A stretch of DNA of 64,000 nucleotides. Source: Rhizobiaceae bacterium (GTDB lineage Bacteria; Pseudomonadota; Alphaproteobacteria; Rhizobiales; Rhizobiaceae). Positions 47,628 to 57,300 of the stretch are shown here, in pieces (the first letter of the stretch is position 1; the number at the start of each line of letters is the position of its first letter). Position numbers and translations under genes: made by a program. The notes beneath the pieces are model-generated. The model was not told the origin of the DNA. It did not search any database and was given only the letters and a program-made list of their open reading frames with translations. Location of the stretch: NCBI GenBank assembly GCA_023953905.1, contig JAMLJA010000014.1:1-64000 (forward strand), given 5' to 3'.

Positions 47628-48326
47628 TCAAAGCAGCGGATCGATGATCGCCGACATTTCCGCAATCGACATGGCCCCCTTATACTGCTTGCCGTTGATG
47701 AAGAATGTGGGGGTGGAATCCACCTTGAATTCGCTTGAGCCCTTGGTGCGCACAGCCCTGATGTCGTCGAGAAGCTTCTGGTTCGTCAAGCACTCCTCGA
47801 ACTTCTGCTGTGAAAAACCAGCGAGCTTCGAAATCTGGAGCAGCGCGTCCCGCGCGTTCTCGACGCCAGCCCAGCTGTTTTGCTGCTTGAACAGCACATC
47901 GATCATGGGGAAGTAGTTGTCATCGGAACAACGTGCCAACATGAAGCCGGCCTCGGCGCGCGGATCGAAGGGGAATTCGCGCATGATGAGCCGCACCTTG
48001 CCGGTGTCGATGTACTTTGTTTTCAGCTCGGGCAGCGTCGTCTCATGGAAATGCGCGCAATGCGGGCAGGTCATGGAAGCGTATTCGACGATCGTGACCG
48101 GCGCATCGGCCTTACCAAGCGCCTCTTCCGGAAGCGGACCCGGCTCCATCAGCTTGGCCACATCGACCGAGCCTTGTGCCTGTGGCGCTTCAACAGCTTT
48201 TGTGTCGGCAGCCGGCTTTTCAGTCTGAGCCTGCGCGCCGGTGTCGCTGCAAGCCACGAGCAGTGCACCTGCCGAAACGGTGGCGAGCGAAACGATCACC
48301 TGCCTGCGTGAAATGAAAGAACCCAT
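47628..48326 (-). CDS. DsbA-family thiol:disulfide oxidoreductase, predicted lipoprotein
   Basis: Periplasmic or membrane-anchored oxidant of thiols. It has 232 residues. The N-terminus carries an Arg pair (SRRQVIVS) and a lipobox LVAC with Cys26, so it is likely acylated. After a Pro/Ala-rich linker the thioredoxin fold begins with the active site MTCPHCAHFH (Cys87, Cys90), and the cis-Pro loop VDSTPTFFING closes it. A CPHC centre is DsbA-like and oxidising. ATG 48326 has AGGTGA four bases upstream. It is 45 bases upstream of smc and 132 bases after the DUF721 gene. Confidence 0.9.
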   Translation of the reverse strand: MGSFISRRQVIVSLATVSAGALLVACSDTGAQAQTEKPAADTKAVEAPQAQGSVDVAKLMEPGPLPEEALGKADAPVTIVEYASMTCPHCAHFHETTLPELKTKYIDTGKVRLIMREFPFDPRAEAGFMLARCSDDNYFPMIDVLFKQQNSWAGVENARDALLQISKLAGFSQQKFEECLTNQKLLDDIRAVRTKGSSEFKVDSTPTFFINGKQYKGAMSIAEMSAIIDPLL

Positions 48327-48458
48327 CGAATCACCTGACGTCGGTTGAATGTTGCAACAAAATGCCCGGAAAAGGCGAGATATCGCGCGAATTACGGCAT
48401 TGCGGCCTGCAATCCAATCTCCAAATGAACCGAACCTCTTCACGAATGAGGCATTTAC

Positions 48459-48962
48459 CTATGATTTGCGGCTTTTTTCGCTGCGCATGGAACGTCCAAG
48501 CCGCTCGAGAGAGGCTCGCAACCCGTCGTCCTCGATGAGAGACACCTTGCGCGCGATGTCGGCGGTTTCGGCTTCGCTGAGTTGACGAGGCTTGGGTCTG
48601 GCAGGTGCCGCGAAATTCTGCACCGGCTTTTGCACGATGCGGATCCGACCGATGGCGTTAAACCCGAGAAATCCGTTCACCCGACTGATGATCTCGGCCG
48701 ATTCGTGCTGGATATGGAGTGCCGCGAGCCCCTCGCACGCGATCACCAGCGTCGCAGGTTCGAACGGGTCTTCCTCATGCGCACGACGTGGCCACTGAAT
48801 CTTCTGAGGCTGAGACGTGGACGCGTGTCGCGGTCCCACAATCTCTTCCCACGACTGGACGAGGCCGACGGAAATGCCGGCACGCTTGCGCATAACAGGA
48901 TCGAGCACATCGGTGATGAGATCGCTGACAGGAACTGGTCTGTGGACGCCGCGCTTGGCCAT
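48459..48962 (-). CDS. dciA: DUF721 protein, DciA-like
   Basis: DciA proteins load or manage the replicative helicase DnaB in bacteria without DnaC/DnaI; this is established for the DUF721 family. It has 167 residues. The conserved region (about residues 12-95) contains LVQSWEEIVGPRHASTSQPQKI and ATLVIACEGLAALHIQHESAEIISRVNGFLG; the C-terminal 60 residues are basic and probably disordered. ATG 48962. It is divergent from mutY, a pairing common in alphaproteobacteria, and heads the dciA-dsbA-smc run, which ties replication start to chromosome organisation. Confidence 0.8.
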   Translation of the reverse strand: MAKRGVHRPVPVSDLITDVLDPVMRKRAGISVGLVQSWEEIVGPRHASTSQPQKIQWPRRAHEEDPFEPATLVIACEGLAALHIQHESAEIISRVNGFLGFNAIGRIRIVQKPVQNFAAPARPKPRQLSEAETADIARKVSLIEDDGLRASLERLGRSMRSEKSRKS

Positions 48963-49062
48963 TTGCGTTCTTGTAGGCGCGCCGATAGCAAGTTTCCAGC
49001 GTCGAACTTAGAAATACCGCCCTAGCCATCGCAACCCGCAGAAAAGCGCCTATCTGTTGGCC

Positions 49063-50157
49063 GTGTCAGACCCCCTCTCTTCCGTTCCCGCAAAGCTGCT
49101 CGCCTGGTACGACCGGCACCATCGCGATCTTCCTTGGCGTGTACCGCCGCAGGCGATCGCGGCTGGCACCCGGCCCGATCCTTACCGCGTCTGGCTGTCG
49201 GAAATCATGCTTCAACAAACGACCGTCGAGGCGGTGAAGCCCTATTTCCTGGCATTCACGCAGACATGGCCCAATGTCCAGGCGCTCGCTTTGGCGCCGC
49301 AGGAAGACGTGATGAAGGCCTGGGCCGGACTTGGCTACTATTCGCGCGCACGCAATCTCAAGAAATGCGCTGAGGCAATCATCTCGCAGCGTTCTGGCAA
49401 GTTTCCCGACGATGAAGTCGGCCTGCGCTCGTTGCCCGGTATTGGACCCTATACGGCCGGCGCGATCGCGGCGATTGCCTTCAACAAGCCCGCTGTCGTT
49501 GTCGACGGGAATGTCGAGCGCGTGATCTCACGGCTTTATGCGATAGAGCGCCCCGTTCGCGAGGCGAAGCAGGACATACGGAGCTTTGTGGAAGCTCTGG
49601 TTCCTATGGCAAGGCCGGGGGACTTCGCGCAGGCAATGATGGATCTTGGCGCGACGATCTGCTCGCCCCGGCGACCCGCCTGTATGATGTGCCCGCTCCG
49701 CGACGATTGCGCAGCGCTCGCCGCAGGCGATCCGGAGCGCTTTCCTCTCAAGATTGTAAAAGCCGAGAAGCCGGCCAGGCGCGGCGCAGCGTTCGTGGCG
49801 GTGCGGCCCGACGGCGCCGTCCTGCTCAGGAAGCGCCCGGAGATGGGGCTGCTTGGCGGGATGACCGAAGTGCCTGGCACCGCATGGACATCGCGGATCG
49901 ACGGTGAAACAGGTGCAGATGCAGCACCCTTCGTCTCCGACTGGAGATTTTCAGGGCAGATCACGCATGTCTTCACGCATTTCTCGCTCACGCTGGACGT
50001 TTTTCTCGCCGAAGTGGATGGACGAATGGCCCTCGACGAAAGCTGGTGGTCCACGCCTTCGGAACTGCCCTTGGAGGCTTTGCCAACGGTGATGAAAAAG
50101 GTTATCGAAGCTGCCCTTCCGGGCGCCACGCGCAAGACAACCGCAAAGAAACAATAG
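49063..50157 (+). CDS. mutY: A/G-specific adenine glycosylase
   Basis: Removes adenine mispaired with 8-oxoguanine. It has about 364 residues. The catalytic Glu is in SEIMLQQTT (about 47), the helix-hairpin-helix LPGIGPYTAGAIAAI is followed by VVVDGNVERV with the catalytic Asp (about 148), and the [4Fe-4S] cluster cysteines are spaced C-x6-C-x2-C-x5-C (about 200-216). A NUDIX-like 8-oxoG recognition domain occupies the C-terminus (RKRPEMGLLGGMTEVPGT). The start is either GTG 49063 or TTG 49057; neither has a ribosome site of note. Confidence 0.95.
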   Translation: MSDPLSSVPAKLLAWYDRHHRDLPWRVPPQAIAAGTRPDPYRVWLSEIMLQQTTVEAVKPYFLAFTQTWPNVQALALAPQEDVMKAWAGLGYYSRARNLKKCAEAIISQRSGKFPDDEVGLRSLPGIGPYTAGAIAAIAFNKPAVVVDGNVERVISRLYAIERPVREAKQDIRSFVEALVPMARPGDFAQAMMDLGATICSPRRPACMMCPLRDDCAALAAGDPERFPLKIVKAEKPARRGAAFVAVRPDGAVLLRKRPEMGLLGGMTEVPGTAWTSRIDGETGADAAPFVSDWRFSGQITHVFTHFSLTLDVFLAEVDGRMALDESWWSTPSELPLEALPTVMKKVIEAALPGATRKTTAKKQ

Positions 50158-50168
50158 GTTCAGGACCA

Positions 50169-50780
50169 ATGGCAGACATTCGCCACATCGTCTTCGACAT
50201 CGGCATGGTGCTGATCCACTACGATCCAAACCTGCCTTTCCAGCGCCTGATCCCGGATGCGGACGCGCGCAGATGGTTCTTCGAGAATGTCTGCACCTCC
50301 GAGTGGAATATCGAGCAGGATCGGGGGCGCACCTGGGAAGACGCCGAGGCTGTCCTTATCGCCGACCACCCGGAGCATGAAGAAAATATCCGCAATTTCC
50401 GCCGCCACTGGCACGAGATGCTGCCAAATGAGATTGCCGGATCGGTCGAGATTCTTGAGAAGCTCGTGGCGGACGGTCGAGATGTGACGCTTCTGACGAA
50501 CTGGGCGGCAGACACGTTCGTGGAGGCCCGCGGTCGCTTTCCGTTTCTTGAGAAGCCCCGGGGCGTCACGGTTTCCGGCGAGATCGGACTGATAAAACCC
50601 GACCACAGGATCTACGAGCACCACAGCGCCGCATTCGGGCTGGACTCAGGGGCAACGCTGTTCATCGACGACAATCTCAAGATTATCGAGGCGGCCCGCG
50701 CCTACGGATGGAAGGCCATTCACTTCACCGATCCCCAGACATTGCGCGCCGCCCTGGCAGAGCATGGAATAGCCGCATGA
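50169..50780 (+). CDS. HAD-family hydrolase, YihX-like
   Basis: A 203-residue haloacid-dehalogenase-fold phosphatase. Motif I is VFDIGMVL with the nucleophile Asp at residue 9, in the D-x-G form used by the YihX (glucose-1-phosphatase) branch instead of DxD. Motif II is LLTNW, motif III Lys is in LIKPDHRIY, and motif IV is LFIDDN. A four-helix cap follows motif I. ATG 50169 has GGA four to five bases upstream and lies 11 bases after mutY; the stop overlaps the next gene (ATGA). Substrate is not assured. Confidence 0.88.
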   Translation: MADIRHIVFDIGMVLIHYDPNLPFQRLIPDADARRWFFENVCTSEWNIEQDRGRTWEDAEAVLIADHPEHEENIRNFRRHWHEMLPNEIAGSVEILEKLVADGRDVTLLTNWAADTFVEARGRFPFLEKPRGVTVSGEIGLIKPDHRIYEHHSAAFGLDSGATLFIDDNLKIIEAARAYGWKAIHFTDPQTLRAALAEHGIAA

Positions 50781-51166
50781 GCAGTACCGCAAAACAAGTT
50801 CACCCGATGGATATCCTGTCCATCGTCGACGGCTATCACGAGGCCATCAATGCGCGTCAGATCGGCGGAATCGCCACAAGTCTGACCGAAACAGCCGTTC
50901 TTGTGGCGGACGGTATCGGGGTCTTTGAGGGACGGGACGCCATTATCGATGGCCTGCGCGCCTATTTTGATGAGACCGAGCACCCCCGGATCGCTTATTC
51001 GCGCGGAGAGGCAGTCTCGCAGCGGGCCGTGCGCACCTTATGGACCATTGCGGGATCCAATGCAGACGCATCACCCCGCATGGGCGAGGAAATCGTGTTC
51101 CTCGACCGAGATGGCTTTGTCGAGAAGGTGATCGTGCGTGACCGGACGCCGGCAAACGCTGCCTGA
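50777..51166 (+). CDS. NTF2-like/SnoaL-like protein
   Basis: A 129-residue single-domain protein with the cone-shaped NTF2 fold expected from IVDGYHEAINARQIGGIATSLTETAVL, VFEGRDAIIDGLRAYFDE and GEEIVFLDRDGFVEKVIVRD. Such proteins act as small-molecule isomerases, cyclases or ligand binders; nothing shows which. Its ATG overlaps the HAD stop (ATGA), so mutY, the HAD gene and this one are probably one transcript. It is convergent with ccrM, 20 bases apart. Confidence 0.75.
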   Translation: MSSTAKQVHPMDILSIVDGYHEAINARQIGGIATSLTETAVLVADGIGVFEGRDAIIDGLRAYFDETEHPRIAYSRGEAVSQRAVRTLWTIAGSNADASPRMGEEIVFLDRDGFVEKVIVRDRTPANAA

Positions 51167-51186
51167 ATTGCAGCCGGACTGGCGCC

Positions 51187-52366
<1,180 letters not shown>

Positions 52367-52522
52367 CGGTCAGGGTAAATATTCAGTGAACCTCCACGAC
52401 ACCAAAGCTCCCGATGCCACCGGAAATTTGCGATCGCCGACCTGATGGTGTAAGTGGCGCGCCGTGTTGCATTCGCCTCCGCGCTTTCAAGCGCGGCCCC
52501 GGCAGAACCGGATTTTTCCCTG

Positions 52523-53212
52523 ATGACTGACATCGACCTTGTCATTTTCGACTGCGACGGCGTGCTCGTCGATTCCGAGATCATTGCGGCCCGCGTCGAG
52601 GCCGATATCATCACCAAGGCGGGATATCCGATCAGTGCCGAGGAAATTTCAGAGAGCTACGCTGGCCTGACTTTCCGCGACATTCTCATTCGCGTGGAAA
52701 CCGAAGCGCGCATGCCTTTTCAGGCGTCCCTGATCGATCAGTCGGAAACTCGCGTTGACAAGGAACTGCGCCGCAGCGTGCAAGCCATCGAAGGCGTGCA
52801 CGAGGCTGTGGCGGGGGTCGCCGCTAGGAAGTGCATCTGCTCCAATTCGAGTACGGCGCGTCTCGACATGATGCTCACGAAAGTCGGGCTCAAGCCGCTA
52901 TTCGGGGACCAGATTTTTTCTGCCCTGGAAACGCCCTCAGCCAAGCCGAAGCCGGCACCGGACGTCTTTCTTTATGCTGCCGACCAGATGAAGGCAAATC
53001 CCAGTCGGACCTTTGTGATCGAGGATTCCGTGCATGGTATCCACGGCGCGAAAGGTGCGGGCATGCGGGTTATCGGCTTCACGGGCGGGGCCCACAGTTA
53101 TCCGGGGCATGCGGACCTGCTTACGGAAGCCGGCGCAGAAACGGTTATCCGGCGCTGGTCGGAACTAAAAGCCTCGCTCGACGCCCTCGCCCTGTGGTCC
53201 GAAAACATCTGA
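52523..53212 (+). CDS. HAD-IA family hydrolase (phosphoglycolate phosphatase/beta-phosphoglucomutase-like)
   Basis: A 229-residue HAD enzyme with canonical motifs: FDCDGVLVDSE near residue 8, CSNSS (motif II), KPKPAPDVF (Lys, motif III) and FVIEDSVHGIHGAKGAG (motif IV). An alpha-helical C1 cap lies between motifs I and II. Family members act on small sugar or organic phosphates. ATG 52523 lies at the start of the fold, without a strong ribosome site; a GTG at 52454 is open in frame. It is divergent from ccrM. Confidence 0.88.
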   Translation: MTDIDLVIFDCDGVLVDSEIIAARVEADIITKAGYPISAEEISESYAGLTFRDILIRVETEARMPFQASLIDQSETRVDKELRRSVQAIEGVHEAVAGVAARKCICSNSSTARLDMMLTKVGLKPLFGDQIFSALETPSAKPKPAPDVFLYAADQMKANPSRTFVIEDSVHGIHGAKGAGMRVIGFTGGAHSYPGHADLLTEAGAETVIRRWSELKASLDALALWSENI

Positions 53213-53270
53213 TCGGATGTGTGGCGCCAGGTTTGATGAGGCGATTGCGTCAGCCAGATTCCAGTTATCG

Positions 53271-53849
53271 CTAGTTCCGCTTCTTCGGCCCTTCGTCATA
53301 ACCGGCATAGACCTGCACCGCCCGATCGGCCGGCAGAGCGAAAGACACGTTGGGGTCGCTGAAGATAAACTGCGTCGCGGCAGTAGGGTCGGAAATGTTG
53401 ACCTTGTAGTGGTGAATCTGGGAATACAACACCTCACTACCGTGCACCGCGACGATGCGGATCGGCATGTCGATGGTGCCCGCTGCGAACGCAGGACCCG
53501 GCACCACACGGCCAGCAACCGCGACCTTCATGGTCAACAGGCCGTCCGTTGTGGTGCAGGCGCGAGAGACATCGCTGATCGAAGCCTGATAGACCACCTT
53601 GGTGGGATCATCCTGCCCGCCCCGCGCGTAGGTGTTGAAATAGGCGGTGCCATCGCGCAACGTCACACGCGGACAAAAGCCCCTGAGCTCGGCTTCCGTC
53701 ACCTTCTGTTGCGCCGGTTTCGGCTGATCGCCAGTGTCCAAAACCTTGGCGGTATCGCCGGACTGGCATCCCGCGGCGGCAGCGATAAAGATCGAAAGAG
53801 CTGGATACAGCACAAGACGCCGGTCGAACAATGTGGACCTCATAATCAT
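53271..53849 (-). CDS. Predicted lipoprotein, unknown function
   Basis: A 192-residue secreted protein. The N-terminus is basic (RSTLFDRR), then hydrophobic, then a lipobox AAGC with Cys28 and small polar residues. The mature protein has a Cys pair (GFCPRV and SRACTTT) that could form a disulfide, and a beta-rich character (YFNTYARGGQDDPTKVVYQASISD). I do not recognise the family; similar proteins are widespread in Rhizobiales as hypothetical lipoproteins. ATG 53849 or 53843. It is convergent with the HAD gene. Confidence 0.72.
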   Translation of the reverse strand: MIMRSTLFDRRLVLYPALSIFIAAAAGCQSGDTAKVLDTGDQPKPAQQKVTEAELRGFCPRVTLRDGTAYFNTYARGGQDDPTKVVYQASISDVSRACTTTDGLLTMKVAVAGRVVPGPAFAAGTIDMPIRIVAVHGSEVLYSQIHHYKVNISDPTAATQFIFSDPNVSFALPADRAVQVYAGYDEGPKKRN

Positions 53850-53980
53850 GAAAACCGCGATTTCCCCTTCGCAAACAATACGCCCTATAGCAACCGCGGG
53901 TCAAAAATGCGACTGAAAGGCCGCCTGATTTCACCCTTTGGTCACAGCTCATCTGCAACGGAAGCACTGAGGGACATTTA

Positions 53981-55375
53981 ATGCAGTACGTCAGTACAAG
54001 GGGCGAAGCTCCAATCCTTGGCTTCAGCGATGCGGTTCTCGCAGGTTTGGCGCGCGATGGCGGCCTCTATCTGCCGCAGGAATGGCCGACACTGAGCCAT
54101 GCCGATATTCGCGCATTGCGCGGGCTGCCCTATCCCGAGGTCGCGATCCGCCTGCTGACCCCATTCCTGGGCGGCGAAATCAAGCAGGATGTGTTTGAGC
54201 GCCTCGTCCGCGAGGCATACGCGACTTTCCGCCATGACGCCGTCTGTCCATTGGTACAGATTGGAACGGATCGCTTCGTGCTTGAACTTTTTCACGGCCC
54301 TACGCTGGCTTTCAAGGATGTTGCGATGCAACTCCTGGCCCGCCTCATGGACCATATATTGGCCGAGCGCGGCGAACGGGCGACGATCGTCGGCGCAACA
54401 TCCGGCGATACGGGTGGCGCAGCGATCGATGCCTTTGCAGGTCGCGACCGCACGGACATCTTCATCATGTTTCCGAACGGACGCGTATCACCGGTTCAGC
54501 AGCGTCAGATGACCACGCTCGAAGCGGCGAATGTTCACGCGCTCGCCATCGATGGCAATTTTGACGATTGCCAGGGGCTGGTGAAGGACATGTTCAACGA
54601 TCACCGGTTCCGCGACCGTCTGGCACTTTCGGGTGTGAACTCCATCAACTGGGCGCGCATCATGGCTCAGATCGTCTATTACTTCACCTCCGCACTGTCG
54701 TTGGGTGCGCCCGATCGGGCCGTGTCGTTTACCGTTCCCACCGGCAATTTCGGGGATATTTTCGCAGGTTATGCCGCCAAGCGCATGGGCCTGCCGATCG
54801 AGCGGCTGGTCATCGCGACAAATGACAATGACATTCTGGCGCGTACGCTCGAGACCGGCGAGTACCGGATGAATGGTGTGGTGGCCACAACGTCGCCCTC
54901 CATGGACATTCAGATTTCGTCGAATTTCGAGCGCCTGCTGTACGAGGCGTCCGGCCGCGACCCCGGGGCTGTTCGCGGATATATGGCAAGTCTCAAACAA
55001 TCGTCAGGGTTTCGCATTGAGGAACCGGCATTGAACGCCATCCGGGCGGAGTTCGACGCTGGCAAGTCGTCGATTGAGGAGACGGCGAGAACCATCGCCA
55101 GCACGCTGAAAGCAAGTGGCTACCTTCTCGACCCGCACACTGCCACAGCAGTGCATGTCGCTGAATCCGCTAAGAATTCCGCGCCGACGATTATTCTCGG
55201 CACAGCGCATCCCGCAAAGTTTCCCGATGCCGTTCACGCCGCGAGCGGCATCACGCCGGAACTGCCGGAGTGGCTGGCGGACTTGATGGAACGTCGCGAA
55301 AAGTTCACAGTGTTGCCCTCCGACCTTAAACAGGTTGAGGAACACATCAGCCGCCTGTCACGTGCGGCGATCTAG
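53981..55375 (+). CDS. thrC: Threonine synthase
   Basis: Makes threonine from O-phosphohomoserine with PLP, the last step after homoserine kinase (thrB at 62932-63894). It has 464 residues. The PLP lysine is Lys112 in HGPTLAFKDVAMQ; GATSGDTGGAAIDAF and FPNGRVSPVQQRQM follow. The fold is the long bacterial type (class 2), with RRIEEPALNAI-like tail GFRIEEPALNAIRAEF. ATG 53981 has GAGGG seven bases upstream. It precedes the M16 peptidase by 13 bases. Confidence 0.96.
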   Translation: MQYVSTRGEAPILGFSDAVLAGLARDGGLYLPQEWPTLSHADIRALRGLPYPEVAIRLLTPFLGGEIKQDVFERLVREAYATFRHDAVCPLVQIGTDRFVLELFHGPTLAFKDVAMQLLARLMDHILAERGERATIVGATSGDTGGAAIDAFAGRDRTDIFIMFPNGRVSPVQQRQMTTLEAANVHALAIDGNFDDCQGLVKDMFNDHRFRDRLALSGVNSINWARIMAQIVYYFTSALSLGAPDRAVSFTVPTGNFGDIFAGYAAKRMGLPIERLVIATNDNDILARTLETGEYRMNGVVATTSPSMDIQISSNFERLLYEASGRDPGAVRGYMASLKQSSGFRIEEPALNAIRAEFDAGKSSIEETARTIASTLKASGYLLDPHTATAVHVAESAKNSAPTIILGTAHPAKFPDAVHAASGITPELPEWLADLMERREKFTVLPSDLKQVEEHISRLSRAAI

Positions 55376-55388
55376 GGAGAAGTCCTAC

Positions 55389-56681
55389 ATGGGTGTTGAG
55401 GTAAGCCGTCTGTCCAACGGCCTGACAGTCGCCACCGAAACCCTTCCAAGCATAGAGTCCGTGGCCCTTGGTGTCTGGGTCAAATCGGGCGCCCGCAACG
55501 AAAGGGACGACGAACACGGTATAGCCCACCTGCTGGAGCACATGGCCTTCAAGGGCACATCCAGCCGCAGTGCCTTTGCCATCGCATCCGATATCGAGGA
55601 TGTCGGCGGCGAGATCAACGCGGCGACCAGCGTCGAGACGACATCCTTCTTTGCCCGCGTTCTCAGCAAAGACGTGCCTCTGGCCATCGACATACTGGCC
55701 GACATTCTGATGGATTCGAAGTTCGACCCTGACGAGCTTCAGCGCGAGCAACACGTCATCCTGCAAGAGATCGGCGCCGCGCACGACACGCCCGACGACG
55801 TGGTGTTCGACCGTTTCACCGAGACTGCCTTCAAGGACCAGCAAATCGGCCGGTCCATCCTGGGAACGCCGGAGACGGTGAAGTCTTTCACGTCAAAGCA
55901 GCTCCATGCCTTTCTCGAAAGGCAGTATGGCGCCGACCGCATGGTGGTCGTCGCTGCTGGCGATATCAAGCACGACGCGTTTGTGCGGGAGGTTGAAAAG
56001 CGGCTTGGGTCCTTCCGCCCGACATCCGGCAACGAGCAGCCGGAGCCCGCCAGCTATATCGGCGGAGACTTTCGTGAAAACCGCGACCTCATGGACGCCC
56101 AGATCGTGCTCGGTTTCGAAGGCCGAGCCTATCATGTTCGGGACTTCTATGCTTCGCAAGTGCTTTCGATGATCCTGGGCGGAGGCATGTCGTCCCGCCT
56201 GTTCCAGGAGGTGCGCGAGAAACGCGGCCTCTGCTATTCCGTGTACGCATTCCATTGGGGCTTTTCCGACACAGGAATTTTCGGAATTCACGCCGCGACA
56301 GGCGAATCTGATATCGACAAGCTGGTGCCAGTGCTGATCGAAGAGTTGCGCCGCGCCGGTGAAATGATCTCCCAGCAGGAGCTGGACCGCGCACGCGCGC
56401 AGTATCATGCAGGCCTCGTCATGTCCGGCGAAAGCCCGGCAAGCCGCGCCTCGCAGATCGCTCGCCAACTCCTTCTTTTCGGACGACCTATCCCAAGAGA
56501 AGAACTGATAGACCGGCTGTCGAAACTAACGATCGAGCGCCTGACGGACCTTTCGGGCCGGCTGTTCTCCACCACGCCTACCGTGGCTGGGATTGGTCCG
56601 ATTGGCGGGCTGGCTTCTTATGACCGCATCCGGGCAACCCTGCCGCGCATCATCGCCGGCGAGCGCAAGCTCGCGGTCTGA
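55389..56681 (+). CDS. M16-family zinc peptidase (mitochondrial-processing-peptidase-like)
   Basis: Zinc peptidase of 430 residues. The inverted zinc motif HLLEH is at 47-51 (HxxEH), preceded by GIA and followed by MAFKGT; the third ligand Glu is in ELQREQHVILQEIG. The C-terminal M16_C domain carries GGGMSSRLFQEVREKRGLCYSVY with the substrate-binding Arg and Tyr. It resembles the beta subunit of mitochondrial processing peptidase. ATG 55389 has GGGAGAAG six bases upstream. It follows thrC by 13 bases and is followed by a GNAT gene; this thrC-M16 pairing is frequent in alphaproteobacteria. Confidence 0.93.
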   Translation: MGVEVSRLSNGLTVATETLPSIESVALGVWVKSGARNERDDEHGIAHLLEHMAFKGTSSRSAFAIASDIEDVGGEINAATSVETTSFFARVLSKDVPLAIDILADILMDSKFDPDELQREQHVILQEIGAAHDTPDDVVFDRFTETAFKDQQIGRSILGTPETVKSFTSKQLHAFLERQYGADRMVVVAAGDIKHDAFVREVEKRLGSFRPTSGNEQPEPASYIGGDFRENRDLMDAQIVLGFEGRAYHVRDFYASQVLSMILGGGMSSRLFQEVREKRGLCYSVYAFHWGFSDTGIFGIHAATGESDIDKLVPVLIEELRRAGEMISQQELDRARAQYHAGLVMSGESPASRASQIARQLLLFGRPIPREELIDRLSKLTIERLTDLSGRLFSTTPTVAGIGPIGGLASYDRIRATLPRIIAGERKLAV

Positions 56682-56702
56682 CATCCAAGCCGGGCCAGAG
56701 CC

Positions 56703-57287
56703 ATGCTGGTTCTTCCCTTTGCTCGCCGGGAGGGGCCGGTTCTCATCGGTCGCAGCATCACGCTGCGCATTCCCTCACGCAATGACTATCCGCAATGGGC
56801 CAACTTGCGAGCCCAAAGCCGCGCATTCCTTGAGCCCTGGGAGCCGCGTTGGACCAAGGACGAGCTTGACCGCGCAACCTGGCGCCATCGTATACAACGC
56901 TACCGTGAGGATTTCCTCGAAGGGACTGCATTGCCGCTGTTCGTTTACGAGAATTCCAGTGGAAAACTTCTTGGCGGAATAACGCTCGGCAACATACGCC
57001 ACGGCGTCGCCCAGAGCGGCCAGATCGGCTATTGGATAGGGGAGCGGTATGCCGGGAGGGGCATCATGCCCGAGGCACTGAAGCTGCTCACGAAACATGC
57101 ATTCGATACGTTGCGGTTGCATCGGCTTGAGGCCGCCTGTATCCCCGACAATCACCGGTCTATACGCGTGCTTGAAAAAGCCGGATTTCAACGCGAAGGA
57201 CTGCTCCGATCTTACCTGCGGATCAATGGCGTCTGGCAGGATCATTTTATTTACGGCCTGATCGCAACGGATGTGCCTGGGAAATGA
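56703..57287 (+). CDS. GNAT acetyltransferase (RimJ/RimL type)
   Basis: A 194-residue N-acetyltransferase. The acetyl-CoA site is Q/RxxGxG-like IGERYAGRGIMPEAL near residues 112-126; NHRSIRVLEKAGFQREGLLRSYLRING is typical of the RimJ/RimL subgroup that acetylates the N-terminus of ribosomal proteins. The N-terminal PVLIGRSITLRIPSRNDYPQW begins the fold. ATG 56703. It lies in a run with thrC and the peptidase and ends 14 bases before the GGDEF/EAL gene starts. Substrate unknown. Confidence 0.9.
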   Translation: MLVLPFARREGPVLIGRSITLRIPSRNDYPQWANLRAQSRAFLEPWEPRWTKDELDRATWRHRIQRYREDFLEGTALPLFVYENSSGKLLGGITLGNIRHGVAQSGQIGYWIGERYAGRGIMPEALKLLTKHAFDTLRLHRLEAACIPDNHRSIRVLEKAGFQREGLLRSYLRINGVWQDHFIYGLIATDVPGK

Positions 57288-57300
57288 AAAAGGCTCTTAC

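Noticed and set aside
50169..50780. HAD protein judged inactive because motif I is D-x-G rather than D-x-D
   Set aside because: The D-x-G form is normal in the YihX branch, so it is not evidence of loss of function.
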